A stretch of DNA of 64,000 nt from Lutjanus erythropterus (Eukaryota > Chordata > Actinopteri > Lutjaniformes > Lutjanidae). The notes beneath the pieces were generated by a model that was not told where the DNA came from, searched no databases, and saw nothing but the letters and a program-made list of their open reading frames with translations. Position numbers and translations under genes: made by a program. Location of the stretch: positions 16,736,025 through 16,800,024 of the forward strand of contig CM034595.1 of the NCBI GenBank assembly GCA_020091685.1. The letters run 5' to 3'. Shown here one piece after another: positions 12,901 through 27,500 of the stretch; within the stretch, counting starts at the first letter, position 1, and each line of letters begins with the position of its first letter.

Positions 12901-15900
12901 TTAAGATCTGAACAGCAATCACATTAAAATCTCTGGGTCATCTTGGGCAACTCTTTGTCAGATCTGACAGCTGGATTTCTCTTGAGAAATTTAATCTTAT
13001 ACACTTGCAACAGTGTCTCAGCTGCCATGGTTCACTTGTGATCTTTCAACTGAGAGACAGACAGTCATCAAATTTTTATTCCCACATAAGGGTTCACTTT
13101 TCCCAGCAAACAGATGTGAAGTGAATTACGACTTTTTCCAAATGTCTTTCCTCTCCCCTCTGGCTTGTATCAGCCTTCCGTGGCTTCGGGTTTCACAAGA
13201 AACTCTGGTGTATCGAACAAGAAATGGTTTCATACTGGAGCTTTCCTGATTGGCTACATTATAAATCATTTTTTCCACATCCGTATGCATGTAATGCTGC
13301 AAATGTAATGCTGGTGAGTTATTAGTCTAGAGAGTAATGTAGGTAGACATTTGCACTGTCATTTGGTGACAGGAGTTCAAAAATGTCAGTTGAAATGAAA
13401 TACGGGGGCAGTGAAGGTGCAATAAAAACTGAAAGCCTACATTTAGCTGTAAGTAATCCATTTTAGAACATTTGTAGACTTTTCTTACAGACTTAAATAC
13501 AGCCTGCTTACTGTCACTGATCTTATTACTCTTTCACCTTCTGCTCTTAAATGCCACTTGTCCTCTGTTGAACTTTTCCCTCGTCATGTCCTCCTTCTAC
13601 AAGGTGAGGGTGGTGCTAAGGGCCAACCAGATTTCATGCTGTACTGCATTTTTGAAATATGATCCCAAAGCTCATACATTGTTAATGTTGCACAACCCAA
13701 GTACACACATGTGAAACCCTTATTAGACCTAATATTACCTTACTCTGACTTTCTTTGACCTTCTAAGTCACTGAGTTTTTCTCTGTTGCTCTTTATCCTC
13801 TCTCTCATTCTCTGCTTCAGTTGTTCCGTCTTTATCTTTCAGTCTTCCTGCACACACACCACACATGAGCACAAACACACTTACTCAAGAAGCACCTTCT
13901 GTTGCTGAGCACTGAAGCAGAAAGCTCAGAGTTTTTCTGAACTCCTTTATCACAAGAGGCAATGTAGACATGGCTTCCTTTCCAAACCACAATAACAGAT
14001 TGCCTATCACTGCTGGAAAAAAAAGACTCCAAAAACAAAGTTGTGTTTCTCTGAACTCAATGTTCCAAAACATAATTTCATTCCATGCTGCTCTCATAAA
14101 GACAGACACAGATTGTTGGTTGTTCAGCTGAAGAAACAAAACTGTAAACTCCTGACTCCATGACAACAGCATTGAAATGTGAAAACATCTGATTTGCCTA
14201 CAGTCGAAGATGACTTTACACTCTTCCTGAAATACTGTGTCATCTGTTTTTAGTGCTGTTGCTAACCCCATTCTCACAGCCTGTCTCTCGGAGATCAAAC
14301 TTCCATTACTCCAAATGAAACAAGATCTTAAATGGAGATATTATAGTTCTTTTTCAAGGCCCTGACATCAATCCAGATTGTGAAAAAAAGTGTGCAACTA
14401 AAATGTATGAATGATGACACACAATGCTGTTAATGGCAGGGCTCAACAGTAAGGATTTCCCAAAGGCCTGGGGACAAGTAAAATGCAAGATTGGGCTAGC
14501 AGATCTAGCAACTTTCTTGCCCAAGTCATAAAAAAGAATTAAACTGTTCTTCCAGAGCTGATGACAGGAGAAGCTATGGAGTGAGTCATCTCACTTCCTT
14601 CTCTTGTCTGTTGAGATTTGTACACGCACAGTACAGATCAGGCACTCATGAGAATAAGCTGGTATCGACAATGTTTATGTGCGGAAGTGCAAGTGAGTAT
14701 TTCAATTATCCTGGAAACAGGAATTAAGTTGTGTGGCTTTAGAGGATGTGGGCAAAACAGGGTCATTTGTCAAAGGCATGTCAAGTTTCCGAAAAACGTT
14801 ACTGCAGGGCCATAAATGGAGTCAGCAGCATCATGCTTGCATGGCAGCAAAGAAGACTGCCCCTCCACACTGATGGTGCTTGTACAAAACTTGAGCACTG
14901 AAACAAGTCAGGTAGTTACCAGAGTGTTTCATGTTTCAATAAAGGGGCAGCCGTTCACTCGTGTACTCTAGAATAAGACTAACCTTAATTGACAAATTCA
15001 CAATTTCACAACCAGTAATAAGTAAATCAGTTTGTATAGGGCACATAAAAATTTACTTTGGGCAAGTAAATTTCTGACAAGTGGAAAAAAAAGACTTGCT
15101 GATTCTGGTTAGTTGAAAAAATCCATCTGAAAATGTACTGTTGACTTTGCTATAAACTCACTGTCCACAAATTTCCCTTTCAGGAACTACTTACTCTTAA
15201 GCAAATCCAAAATTATTTTGTGTTTTCAGTTCTATTACTTTTCTTCAGTACTCAGACAACTAAACTGACTGACTGTCTTACAAGCAGTGTGTAAAAATGG
15301 ATTACCATGGTTTTTCATTAGCTATGCTGATAAATACAAATAGTGTGGAATTTCCACACGTATGTGAAATAGCATTGAAGTCCAAACAAGAATCTCCACA
15401 ATAATAATGCATAATCCAAGCATTCACACACATTACAGTTATATCTCAGGTGTTTAACTCATTCAGACTTACTAAAAGTACATTAAGCATAAATCTAGCA
15501 TCAATTCTTATTTCTTAGGCCACCAACATTAGAAACATGAAAGCAAAAAGTGCCTGGGACAGAGCCACAGGGAAAATATATATAGCAAAAGTTCCACTTA
15601 TCCTAAATTGATCATTTGTGATAGGCACAGAAGTTGTCCTAAAATATGGCCCTGAATTTGACCAACAACCCTCCTAATTTTGTCGATGATGTTAATCTTA
15701 CTATGTTCCTACTATGATTTAAATGACTGCCCTTGGTGATCTCTGCCTCTCCAAAGGCTATTTGAAGTATTTAGCTTCATTATAACAATCTCATCATCCT
15801 TATAGCTTATATTATGATGTCAATGTCCATTACTGTGTCTAGTAAATCACAATTAGTTGACCACCTAAGCTCGTTTGGCACAGAGGGAGGTCTATAATGA

Positions 15901-18900
15901 GGACAATCTTCATAGAGAGATGTCCTCAGATAACCTGCTATCATGTGCCTAATCCTCTATCTCAACACACACATACACGTTCTCATATTTTATATACTGC
16001 AGACAGTATCAACATAAGGCGGGGTAGATTGTAGTACAAAGCAGCATGAGTCAGGATTGAGAAAGTGGTTTGGTGCACGACAGGTCTGAGTCAGCAAAAT
16101 CCAACATACATAGAAAGTACAACAAAAACAAATTGCACATTTGGGGATAAATTGCGTGTGACGTCTGCCAGGCGAGCTGGCCCACTTCCAGCCCATCCCT
16201 TGTGGACAAACCTGTATCTGTACTAATATATTTTAAAAGTATAGCGTGACATCTGTTTTCACTGGAGCTTGAGCTTTGTAAAGATGATGTGCTACTGACA
16301 GGCAAAACCTCTCCTAGTGTAGCTTAATATTGCCTCCAGCAACTACGATGCCATATTTCATGTAAATGTGAAAGTACAACTTAGATTCTGACTGTGACAT
16401 GATTTGATTTGACATGTACAATTGTTCCGCAGATCCAAGTCATGCAGAGCTCTTTAATGCCAATGGCCCTGAGAAACTATCCTGATAAGACCTGGCTGCT
16501 ATGACACCCTTCACTGTCATGAAACAAAATCCTGTCTAATCACATTCAGACAACAAACACAGGCCAGGCATGCTGCTAATCTTTGAACACCCAACACCTA
16601 TGGTGTCCTCAGATGACGCTGGCTAATCACATAAACACATATGAAACAAGGCCGACATTAATGTTTGTGTCACGTTCTGTCACAAGTACAAGCCTGTCGA
16701 CCACGAGTAAATCCATGCTTCCTCCTGCACAGTGATCTGGTTGGTGACCTCTATGGCTGACTTCTCAAAAACTCTGCAACTCTCACCAAAACAATCTAGA
16801 TGGATAGATAGATCTACAGGGGAGACTGGATTAGCAAAATGTTGTCACATATGGTACTAGAGAAGATAACTTACATATTGAGAAACAGTGTTTGAGTGTT
16901 TGAGGAAATCTGGAAAACTTTTATACATTCAAGCACTAGAGATATTCAAATGTAAGTCAAATACCTCTATCTATCTTATAAAATGTTATATAAAATCACC
17001 TTTGAGACAGGAATGGCATTGAGAGTACTACCTAATACTTTTTATGTCATTTTTATTTTTTTATGTTTTGGCATGTGCATTTATTTTGGTACTACTGTGC
17101 TATTTGGGTTTGTGTGGGTTTATGAAAAACATTCATCTTTTGTTGGTTACATGTAATTGTTAGTGTTTTGTTTTTGTGTTTTTGGAAAGTGGGGTGGGGA
17201 GAGGAGGAACACTGTTTGTCTGTAATAAACAGCATTTACAAAAAACATAGCTCTATAGGTGAGGAAAAATATGTATTTTTGATTTTTTGGGTGACTGTCC
17301 CTTTAAAATGTACTTGAAATCAATATACAAAAGTTTCACTTTTTACAGACTTGTTGCTATTCTGTGATTCCCGTGCAAGGAACTGAACTGTCTCCAATCC
17401 CTCTGCTCAAAAAGCACCACCAGGAAATGGAGAGGTGCAACATGAGAGGTGTCCTGCACCGCAGAATGACCTTGCAAAGTGTGGATGGAATATACATGAG
17501 ACTTCAGACAGGATAAGAGTTCAGAGAAGGCATAAGAGTGAGATGGAGAAATCTATTATTAGACTATTATTAGTCATCAAGTCCTCAGATGACCTTCCCA
17601 ACTCCTGTGCTGTGAAGCTGCCCTTGTGACTCCTAGTTGTGTCTCAGTAGGTGTCTCAGCTCTGGTATCTGTCATAATAACTCTTAATCTGACAGGTGGA
17701 TAGATAAATTACTGTCTCCCTCTGCACAACTACATTTTGCTGTACTAAAAATAATCACCACAGCATTAGGGAGCTTCTTAATAGGGTCACAATGCACTGC
17801 AAAAAGAAAATAAATATGAAACATTCATTATTAAATTAAAATGAATACCAGTAAGCAGCCCTATTCATTGGCTGACTTTGGCCCTTTAATAACCTAAATC
17901 TGGCCCTTTGACCATTTATAAATGATATAAATGTGATTTTATTTAAATAACCTGCCAACATTTTGAGTTCATTAATTGGTTATATCTTATTATTTCAAGT
18001 TTTAATAAGGGAATAAGGGTAGCTCATGGAAAACAACGGGTTACTTTTGATTACAAAGGCACATTGCTTTCTTGTACTTTTGCACAAAATGTGTGAAAAA
18101 ATTGTGAATTGCAACTCCAATAACTTACTATGCTCACCAAACAAAATACCTCTGAAATGTGCTCTGCTCCTCCATGCAGAGTTCAGTTCAGTTAATTAAG
18201 CTAAAGAGGATAACACCATTCTCCTTGTTGTTCCGAGGACAAAGTTTCCTTCTATAACATTCATCAAGAACACTAGCTCCGCCAAATAAACAAAACTTAT
18301 TATCAGAGGGAGGGAGGAAGGATGTTGGTTGCTAAACAACATTTCCCAGCATGCTGCCATAACACTATAATGAGACTGCAGGGAGCTGTTGCTCTAATGT
18401 AGACGATACAGGTCACTCTGGCCTTGAGGAGCTGAATCTGAGGCCAAAACACCCAAAGGAAAGGCTGTGTCAAGCAGATTGCAGTTTTCAGATGTTCTGC
18501 TTCAGGTCAGTTCTGAGAGCAGAGGGATTTGGATATTTTACCTAAAATTACCTAATACTAATTACCCATTGTTTTTTTAAATTATATGTGTATGCAATAG
18601 GGATGAACACAAGTCCAAATAAGTTATTTGGGAAACCACAAATATGATTGAAGCAGATACTTCTGCAACCCAAAGTTGCTCATTATTATTCAGGAAAAAT
18701 GTAATACATTGATGTAAGAGCACTACTTTTTATTTTTAATCTACTACTTATGTTATCTATTTATTTTATGTAGTACTTAATTTTAATATTATAAAATTAT
18801 TATAATATAAATATATATGTATATATTCTAGTATTGTGAACACAGAAAGAGAGATGAAAGGTACAATACGAGGATTTGGAAATATATTTCATAATTAATT

Positions 18901-21900
18901 ATGTCCAATATATTAAATAAAGTCAACCTGCCGATGAAAATTGGGATAGAAAATGCAACATTTGCCTGATTTAACATGACTTTGAGTATAAACTATACTC
19001 ACTTCTGGTCTTCTATCCAAATGCAGACACAGAGGCAGATGATTCCATTACAAATAATGACATACCTGTGCACTGCTAGTATGCAGCATGTCTTCATACA
19101 ATAATGTATTTATTTATGCATGCATTTTCAAGTGTGTGAGACGGTATTTTTTTGTTTGCACTGCAGGTATGATTTAGTGATTGACCACGCTGGGCAGTGG
19201 AGCAAGAGTCACAGTTTTATAGCATGGTATAAGTAACTGAACTGTTTTCCAGTTAGTGGTTTTTAACCCCTCACCTGATAGCCCTCAAAGCTAGCGTGTC
19301 CCACAGTGGGTGTTGGTAGTGCTGGGGCCCTCCTCTTCTTGGCGTCAACCTTGGGAGACGTCCTGGGTATGTTCATGACCGACTGAGACTGGCCCAAGGT
19401 GCTGGGTCGATCTTCTATGCTGGGAACCCCTGACACTGAGGCCAGACCCTGTGGACGATTTAAAAAATAAAGGGGGTGAGGTCACAATGACAAATATGTA
19501 TGTAAGTACACAATGTGTAAATGTGTCAGGGCTTTACGGATATCAATTTCTTTTTTTTTTTTTTAAACTTTTTATTTATTAACATTTTCCAAGTTTTTAA
19601 ATGAAAGAAAAAAAAAAAAGAGAACATACACACGTACACTATAAACAATGTGAGGTCTTGGGATGATCAAGAAAAATGTGCTTAAATTAAAATAGTACAG
19701 CAAAGTACATACAACATTTATGATTCATCTGTCTCTTTGGCTAAATATGCACACCACTTTTGCCATCGCTTTTCTCCCAAATCTTTTTGAAGCCTCAAGA
19801 TGTAAGTCATTTGTTCTAATACATATAGATTTTTAACAATGTTAATAAAAATGCCTATTGTGGGACACTTCTTCTGGAGCCAGTGCTTTGTGATGGCCTT
19901 TTTGCTGGCTGCCAGCAAAATCTTTAAGAGGTAAACATCATTTTTACTCAGTCCATCTGGGATATTTCCAAGATAAAGGGTTGCGAATGTTGTACCGATA
20001 TTAAGACCCAGAACCTTCGAGATAATATTTGCCACTTCCTTCCAGAAAGTCTGAATGGGAGGGCAAGACCAAAAAACATGGGCATGATCCACCAAAACCT
20101 CTCCACATTCCCTCCAGCAGCTCAGTTGGGTACCAGTCTGTTTAGACTTCTGCTTAGGAGTAATGAAAAAGCGAATTAAATTTTTCCAGCAGAAGTCTCT
20201 CCAAGTCCAGGAGCTGGTGGAGGATGACTGTGTTTCCCAGGCATTCAGCCACATGTCTTCTGTTATTTCAATGTTCAACTCTTTTTCCCATCGTTGTTTC
20301 ACATAGTCTGTGGTATCCATCTTCAATGAAGTGATGCCATCATATAACTTACTTATGAGGCCTTTATTAGTTCCTGAATTATAAGCGTCCATAAATATGT
20401 GGGTAACTTTTGTTGGATTACAACCTTTTAGCTTTTTACAGAAATAATCACGAAGTTGTAAATACCTATAAAAGTCACTCCCACTGAGCCCATGTATCTG
20501 ACATAAGTTATTAAAACTGTCAATTTCACGGATATCAATTTCAAATGAGACAGACACATGACCACTGAGTTACAGACATATAAATTCATCATGTTACTGC
20601 TGTGCCGCCCAGAGCTAAAATGCTATCAATGCTTGAAGTGATCTTTGCCTCTCTGAAGGCTATTTAAAGCATTGAGCTTTGTTATGACAATCCCATCAGC
20701 TGTATAGAGCATTCGTACAGTATTTTCAATCAAACCTAAACCACCTGAACCAAGAATTGTCTCTTGAAGCCTTTCACATATAAATTGTTACAATAAATGC
20801 AATTGGAAATTCCTTTACACCCATAACAATCAATATATACACTCGCTTTGTGAATATATACTCACCAACTGGAATATTAACACCAACTGAATATTTTGAT
20901 TATGAATATTTAATTCTTGATGGTTTCCAGAGACAGGAATCAACAGAAGACTTTGCCATAGTTTTGCAAAGTTTTGGAAACTTTATGATTTCAATCATGT
21001 AAACTTTACATTTAAATGTTTAAATGAACTCTGTAATTACATCAAGTGACTGCAGAGCTGTACAACATCCAACAGAGCAGCTTCTAGAGACAACTGTAAA
21101 GTTCCATCCTGTAAAACATCTTTTGCTCAGACAGCTTTTTCTGGAAAGGAGCAAAGTCCTGGAACTTGTTACCTGATCACTTAAAATGTGCTGCAAACTT
21201 GCCAAACCGCCAAATCCTGGTTAATTCAGTAACAAACCTGTACTCATGTTTAGTTATTAAATGTAATATATTAAGTAATGTAACATTACAATATCCTGCT
21301 AACTAACAAAATTGTTTACAGGACTCATATCACTGAAAGTGTTATATTTAAAGGGCTGCCTTTAGGTTTAAACCTGACATACAAAATACAATAAATGTTT
21401 ATGTGACAAAATGTTAACATGAACATTTATTTCACATTTAGATGAACTTTTAAACTCATGTCAAAGGAAGATCACCACTTTTCCCATTTATAGCATGTTA
21501 AATTGTTTGAAAACGCATGCATACGTGCACATACTCTGCTACGCATGCAGTCGATGCACCCATTTCTGACGGTACAGTTCATGTTTCAGTCACAACAATT
21601 TATTTGACCAAGTTGAAAGTGTAACCGCATTTTCAAAGGGTGGCTGCTCCTGACAAAAGCATTGGAACAAAAATGGTTTTCAACATCTGATCAAAGACAG
21701 CCCAAAGTGTTCCTGAAAATCTGAATCTCCCCATGGCTCAGCTTGGTACAGAGCCTTGGCACAACGGGGGTACCAAACCACGACTCACACCCCCATGATT
21801 TAATAAAAGAAACGTGTTTAAAAGCAGATTAATTGATGCGTTCAGACAATGCCTGGATACGGCATAAAAGCAGAGCAAAGAGGAACATAAAGTTCAGGGC

Positions 21901-24511
21901 ATTAGAATTAATTGGACCCAAGGTTAGAACATCTCACAGTAGGGTGGGATGGGAAAAGAACAGTACTTCTGAATAAAAGGCCATGAGGAGAGCGGTCCAG
22001 TAGGCACGTCTGCCTCAGTTTTCAGTGGGAACATTTCACTTGTGAAAATATGTTTTAACTACTGATATTTTAATTCTTTGAGCATGCAAAGAAATATTTT
22101 ATTGGGGAACCTCTTGCCTTGCAGTGAAGAGAGGTAGCAAGATACATTTTACACATCACTCTTGTATTAAGAACTTATAGTGACTATAACTAAGGTAACA
22201 CCTTGTATATTAATTTTTCATAAAAACACAAACAATTAGGTAAAAAAAAAACACAGTCAAAACATGTAAACAGTAAAAACATGAATAAAGTTAACACAGT
22301 ACAACTTAAGAAGATAAAAATGATGATATAAAATATTAAATAAAAGTTTTCCACAGTGCTGTGTGACTGACAGGGGTAAGAGCAGGGCAAGGTGGAGGTG
22401 GGCTAGATGGCAGATGGAGGCTGACAGAACAAAAAAGAAATGTTGGAAGTGAAGGATTGATGTGATTTCCATTTGGGATCCTAAAAAAAGAACTTGTTTT
22501 CACCTCACCAAAATAAAATGTTCAAAGCAGAAAATTCACATGAACTCTGTCTGACTTTTTCACCTGCTCTCTTCAACTCTTTCCCTCTGGTAAACAATCT
22601 TAAATCTGTCAAAATAGTGTGAGATGAAAATGTAACAAAGGCACCGCAGCATTCATAATTACAAAGAGCATAACTTAAAAGGAACCTACTGAACTTCTGC
22701 AGAAGGAAGATGACTTACATACTGTATCTCTGGGGAATGCCTTTTAGAACTGATCCTTCTGCAAACCACAAATGCAAACGTAAAAGTGACAGTCACGATC
22801 TCCAGTTGCCTATGAAAATATCAGAATCCCTCCCTATTAATCAGACCGAGAGTTAGTCTTATTTTAGCGTAGAGGAGAATCCTCATCTTTTCATCTTTTA
22901 GAAGTTCATCTTTTAGAATGTAAAACATACATCACTCTTTGACTGCACTGAAAAGTGTGAAACCAATGACAACTCTCATATTTTCTAACTGTTTCAAAGA
23001 CTTACATGCTTTAAATGCATGTGACTGAGACAAAATGAATCATAATCATAATCATAATTTTTTGGTAGATGACAGGGTACTTGAAGAATAAGTACACCAG
23101 GCTGAAAAGTAGTGTTTCACTGCCCTCTCTGGCTGAAAGTTTCAAGTCTATTTCATCTCTGATCACACATCTCTGCTGGTTGACTGTGGTTGGGTGTGGT
23201 CAGATGTGTGCACTTTTTTTACCTCTACCCACACCAAACAGTGATGTCACAGTGTACTGATACACCCTTGAGTACATACACCTATATCACTACAGCAAGG
23301 TCAAAAAGTAGTCAAGATTTCCAGGTGGTGTTAAGTTACTCTTCAATCAGGCACATAAAAAAGATTTATTTAAGAGCCAGACCGATATATCAGATGGCCA
23401 ATATATCAGATGGTCGATATATCAGCCCGATATTGGCCTAGTACAGTTATATAGGTCAATATCAGTATTAGCATATATGTTTACCAGTGTTTTTTACAGA
23501 ACACAAATTATTTAAATTTTTTAGTCTATGGGTAGTATTTTATGTATATTTCATCTTTTTCAAGTTGTTCTATTTGTGTTTTATTTAATTATAGTAATTC
23601 ATATCCATTGCAAATACCAGCAAAAGTTAACTGTTTCAGTGATCTGATGTAATTTTGTTTTTATATATATAAAGAATATTGGGGCGATATATCAACATCA
23701 GAATTTTTCATACTCCTCAATATCAGTATCACCCCAAAAATCTAGTATCAGTCGGGCTCAAATGAATTTACAGCGTTATCATTAAAAGTTTTTGCTTTTG
23801 ACATTGATATAGCCGTCTATCTTGCATGCAAATATTTTTTTAATTGTAAGAGTGCATAATGTGTGTAAGCTGTAATATTAATTTAGAAGGTAGTTAGGGA
23901 GGGCTTTTGCTTCATGAGCTGAGCACATTTTGTGCCATACCTTAATATTAATTTACTTGAAATGAATCTTCATCTGTGTTTGGAGTGATGACATCATCAA
24001 ATATTTATGCCACAGAGAAATCCTAGAAAACCAGCAAGTTGTGCAACTTTTATCAAGTACAATCATGTTTATTAGTGGGCAAATCATTGAATATGACTAC
24101 TAGAGCTGTGAGTTATGAAAACTGCTTTACAGTTGTGAGGCTCCCAAAATGATGCTTTAATAATTACATGTTATTGCTGTGATTAGGTGGCTGGGGCAGG
24201 TAGTTAATAAAGTTGATAAAAATGTTTTAATCCACTGCCTATTGTGAGCAAAAATATCTGATGTATATGTATTTTAAAAACTAAAAAGGAAAAAAAAAGC
24301 ACATTTTAAGTCAGTTTGCTTCAGACTCAGCACTGCCCCATAACATGATGCTCTCTGAGCACGTTAGCGTTTTAAGACCACACACACACCAACTCACACA
24401 CAGTAGTTTAGCCCCTAATGAACAATTAGAGATAACAGGCTGGGCTTTTAGTGCTAATGTAGCCAAGGTAGGGTAATCTGATGCCTTCAGACTGATAACA
24501 CTGTGTGTCTA

Positions 24512-24591
<80 letters not shown>

Positions 24592-27500
24592 CGTTTGCTT
24601 GTGTGCACGAATGCATGTGTGTGGTCTGATAACAGTCCCTGGTTGAAACAATCATATCAGACAGAAAAAGCCCAGCTGCATTAGAACCCACTGGAAAGGG
24701 TGACATGGCTGAGAAATAGCATTAAGAATAAACAGAAATTAGCTCCCACTGTGAGATGATGAATTTCAATGTTTTAAATGTATTCTAAAATTTAACATCA
24801 AAGCATATATCATGTATTGTGTCTATAGTAGTTTGAACGCTTAATCCTTTTTAGTCATTTCTCTGTCTTCCTTCATTGTTGATATTTAGGAAAACGTGTA
24901 ACCAGAGGAACCTGATGAAGATATAAAATAAGGACAAGCTTAGGCCTTAAAGAAAAGGACGATAATAGTAATCGGAATGCTTAGTGTCGAAGGAAAGACT
25001 AAGAACAAGAGGTAGAAGAGTGGAGAAGTCAACCTAGAAGCTTTGTGCTTGGTGGGACTGTGAAGTGAACCAGAGTGAGTGTTTTTCCAGTTAATACAAT
25101 CAAACGCCATATTGACCTGAGGTGAGCCACAGAGGCTGCAACACAACTGAGGTTCATGGATTCAGAATCTAATTAAAGTGATTGAATTATGGATATAACA
25201 GGTAGAGAGTGGCCTAATGCAGCATCTAAAAGTGCATCTGGTTTAACATGGATGTTCACTCCTCATACACACTGGAGTGGTTGTGGCGGGTTAATATTTT
25301 GATTTTTTTAAAAATCCATCAGTCAAGCTTTATTTTCAACTGACTGACATTTGGGCAGATCTTCCCATATACCAACGCTGTGCTATACACTCCATCATTC
25401 ATAGTGATTTTATTTAGTATAGAAGCTAGAAATACAACTATTTAATAATTTTGCCTCTTGCCATTTTATTACTCAGGACTTATTTGCAGGAAAGAAAAGA
25501 CAGTGGGGGAAAGACCTGCAGGCAGCACCACAGGCAGTACTCTTCATCTGACCTCTGATGAACACTAAGACTGCTGACTGGAGACAGCTGCTGCCCTCTG
25601 GAGGACATCCATCTACATGACAACTCAGCAATCTTGTACAGGGGCAACAAGGTCCTGTTATGTGAATTTTCTTTATTCAAAGAGGCTTTAGGGTCACATT
25701 TGTGAAGCTGATTATTTTTCTGTTATATACAGCTGAAATTCAAGAAACTTTAATGTCAAACTATTATTTACTGAAGTGACTAGCTTTGGTGATATTGGCA
25801 TTGTCAACCAGCACTGGTAGGACTTGACACACCCAATCAAATCAACATTTGTCGTAGTTGTGATAGTCCAAAACAGAGACTGAATTTAAGGTGGGTATAG
25901 AAGGCATACAGTATATTATTTAAAGAGAGGAGGCTTTTACATTACACATCAGGCTGAATGCCGAATCAGAGTATCAGGAGCCATGCAAGAAATGGACAAG
26001 AAATGGACATGACAACAGGAACTACCCAACACATGTGATAAAGCCCGATTATACTGGCCTGCAATAAATACTATCTTTGTTTAATTTGTTCAGTTTTTGT
26101 TGTGAGTGTGACAAAAGTGTCGATTCAACCCTATGTCAATGCTTGAGGTTTCCCTGTATTTTGTAATATTATTATTTTATATTAAATTGCACAGGTGTTC
26201 CTGTTATTCTGTCCACCCACAGTATGTGATTGAAATGCTGCATAAATTAGTTAAGGTAAGGTGACAATAAAACTTTGATTTCATTTATCACATCCGGACA
26301 TTGTCAGATGTGTTAGTAATACTCACATTGGATTGTGTGTCTGTATTTTGGATTACTTTATCATCATAGTCATCCATGTCCAAAGATGTTGTCTCTGTCT
26401 GTAAACAAAAGGCACAGCTAACATGCAGCATTCAACTGTTCAGCCATGCATTTAGTCTGCCTCAGCTATCAGTCTGAATGATTGGCATGCACCACTCAAG
26501 GTTAGTTTGTTAATTATTACGCAAACTCATATTTCTTATGGAACTTGCACAGATGTTACTAACTGAAGCTGAGCTAAACTTTGTGGGCCATAATGATGAT
26601 CTTAATTCAATAATATCAGTGTAATATTTTGTATGTATGATCAATATTAACCTTGATAATAAAACATCCTTACCCTGCTATAACTGGAATCATAAAGATT
26701 GAGATGCAGCAACAGAGATCCTGGGTCTTACCTTGGATTTTCTCCTGCCGAACTGGAAGATACCCAGGAAGCCTTTCTTTTCTGCTCTGCCCAAACTAGT
26801 AGTGCTAGAGCGGATGGAGTCTACAAAAAGAGATCAAAGATGACAAGGAGGAGGAGAAAAGGTGGACATGATAGTGTCAGTAACTCATAAAAACAAAGTA
26901 AATAAGTAAGGTTCGTTCCAAGAAAGGAATAGGAGGAATTCAGTAGTGAGTAACGAGTGATCCTGGCATGCGTAGATTTATTAGGCTAACAACAAAATTG
27001 AGAGTGGGTTTGCAAAATTAGTAGAATACTGTGAATTTACAGTGCAATCTCACATATTTAGTTAATATCCAATTAATTTGCTTTACTTACACAATGATAA
27101 ATGATCAAATATATGTGTTTTTATTTTATTGGACATTTTAAAGCGTTTTGGAATGGTCTAAATACTCATCCTGTTTTCACTCACAAAGACCTGACTAAGT
27201 TTCCTCAGCAGAGGGCACTATAGCTTTATTTTTCTCAAAGGCCAACTCCATCTAACCTTCACAGTCTATAAAGCAGCAAGTAAGAATGTGTCATAATAAC
27301 ACTGTTGGCTTGAGGACGGGGGGGAGGGAAGGTAAACTAATCATTTAAAAAATCACAGAGCTGTACTGGAGGGGTATTTTCCTAAAAAAGCAGTGGCAAA
27401 GCACATTAATAATAAGTCATTTCAAAATGTCGAGGATTATCAAGTATTAAAATTACAATAACATCAAACTAACAAATCATTTCTTTGAGTATGGATAACT

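Larger units (their letters stand above)
3977..19274 (-). other. cobl intron 8 (15.3 kb)
   Basis: This is AT-rich noncoding sequence between exons 8 and 9. No exon with a matching phase and good splice sites was recognised. Supported contents are the GGTTCT-module element at 5517-6095, the hAT-like element at 12382-12808, microsatellites, short telomere-like repeats near 10491, and several weaker repeat-like stretches at about 6890-7385, 7866-8083 and 9463-9700. About 13.0-15.7 kb and 15.8-19.2 kb show nothing I can name. Confidence 0.7.
19449..26326 (-). other. cobl intron 7 (6.9 kb)
   Basis: Noncoding. It contains the truncated LINE (19551-20527) with its target duplications, repeat copy B (20636-20707), a GATATATC-family element (about 23372-23762) and a 70-nt TG microsatellite (24516-24585). 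Nothing recognisable was seen at about 20.8-23.3 kb or 24.7-26.3 kb. Confidence 0.7.
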
